From positions 1 through 50,596 of the forward strand of contig JAIYAV010000383.1 of assembly GCA_027488855.1 (NCBI GenBank): 50,596 nt of DNA, given 5' to 3'. The notes beneath the pieces are model-generated. The model worked only from the letters and a program-made list of their open reading frames with translations. It was not told where the DNA came from and ran no database searches. The stretch is from Saprospiraceae bacterium. Its GTDB lineage: Bacteria; Bacteroidota; Bacteroidia; Chitinophagales; Saprospiraceae. Shown piece by piece: positions 50,355-50,596 of this stretch (its first letter is position 1; every line of letters starts with the position of its first letter). A program made the translations under genes and the position numbers.

Positions 50355-50402
50355 AATGAAGTTTTTTTGAAATAACCGTTCTCAAATTTTGGAATGAAAG
50401 TG
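50355..50402. repeat. Internal copy of the RAYT terminal repeat
   Basis: AATGAAGTTTTTTTGAAATA followed by a sequence diverging from the left end copy. It joins unit 2 to unit 3. Confidence 0.7.
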
Positions 50403-50546
50403 CATGAATTGCCTCCAGCTTTAGCTGGTGGAAGCAGTGAGCACTAGTTTTTGGGCTTTAGCCCCATTTGCAATATTGAGTTTTGGGCTAAAGCCCATTC
50501 AAGGTTTGACCTTCGAACCACCAGCTAAAGCTGGAGGCAATTCATG
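50403..50546. repeat. RAYT-linked double-hairpin unit 3
   Basis: A full 144-bp unit with the same outer stem (TCCAGCTTTAGCTGG / CCAGCTAAAGCTGGA) and inner GGGCTTTAGCCCC and GGGCTAAAGCCC. It differs from unit 2 by a few bases only, so the copies are recent. Confidence 0.85.
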
Positions 50547-50592
50547 GAGGTCTAGCCTAAAAGTTAAGATCGGTTATTTCAAAAAACTTCAT
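50547..50592. repeat. Right terminal repeat of the RAYT locus
   Basis: The reverse complement of the left terminal repeat (49372-49418), ending TTCAAAAAACTTCAT, then AAGC at the window end. If AAGC continues as CTGGAGG the element sits inside an older repeat unit. Confidence 0.7.
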
Positions 50593-50596
50593 AAGC

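Overview
The window looks like a chromosomal segment of a Bacteroidota bacterium, most probably of the Saprospiraceae / Haliscomenobacter type (inferred, no search was run). Signs: TonB-dependent receptors with carboxypeptidase-regulatory-like N-terminal domains, a type IX secretion (T9SS) C-terminal sorting domain, ribosomal protein S16 with an acidic C-terminal tail, weak Shine-Dalgarno signals, and several promoters fitting the Bacteroidota pattern TTG-N20-22-TAnnTTTG. Most genes lie on the minus strand. There are no rRNA or tRNA genes and no CRISPR array.

Layout. 1-6970: signalling block: a coiled-coil lipoprotein, then rpoN (sigma-54), an NtrC-type activator, a histidine kinase and a receiver-kinase fusion in one tight minus-strand operon, a YtxH-like stress protein and a single-domain response regulator. 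7031-13640: carbohydrate-type cluster (large secreted PIG-L deacetylase, tiny membrane protein, Na+/solute symporter, secreted deacetylase-like protein) and a small membrane protein. 13757-14390: HepT/MntA toxin-antitoxin pair. 14576-19355: fused trehalose-6-phosphate synthase/phosphatase, an unknown 462-residue protein, and rpsP. 19708-24594: Crp/Fnr regulator, a large surface lipoprotein with discoidin and T9SS domains, and an AAA ATPase fused to a PD-(D/E)XK nuclease domain. 24604-29396: metallophosphoesterase, a short membrane protein, a TonB receptor with an A17 tract in its signal-peptide region, and rpe. 29397-34117: lipoprotein plus vanadium-haloperoxidase/PAP2 protein, two candidate small transcription units, and an unknown 481-residue protein. 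34303-36613: BtuB-like receptor under a cobalamin riboswitch. 36935-39687: unknown 215-residue protein, Rpn-family remnant, orphan modA, ModE-like regulator and DUF433 protein. 39893-44549: TauE/SafE permease, TonB receptor and 1-Cys peroxiredoxin. 44708-46548: ECF sigma factor with its membrane partner. 46706-49319: NAD(P)-binding epimerase-like protein and GapN-type aldehyde dehydrogenase. 49368-50596: a RAYT (REP-associated tyrosine transposase) locus wrapped in nested palindromic units.

The most unusual feature is the intergenic DNA. Two kinds of structured repeat recur. The first is a ~142-144 bp double-hairpin unit linked to the RAYT gene, with a diverged copy 32 kb away that keeps the fold but changes both sides of the stem. 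The second is a set of long palindromes whose arms are made of short periodic words. Different loci use unrelated words but share one architecture and sit beside gene ends. These repeats, the A17 tract, the two candidate small transcripts, and the GapN-like enzyme lacking the usual general-base Glu are the best leads.
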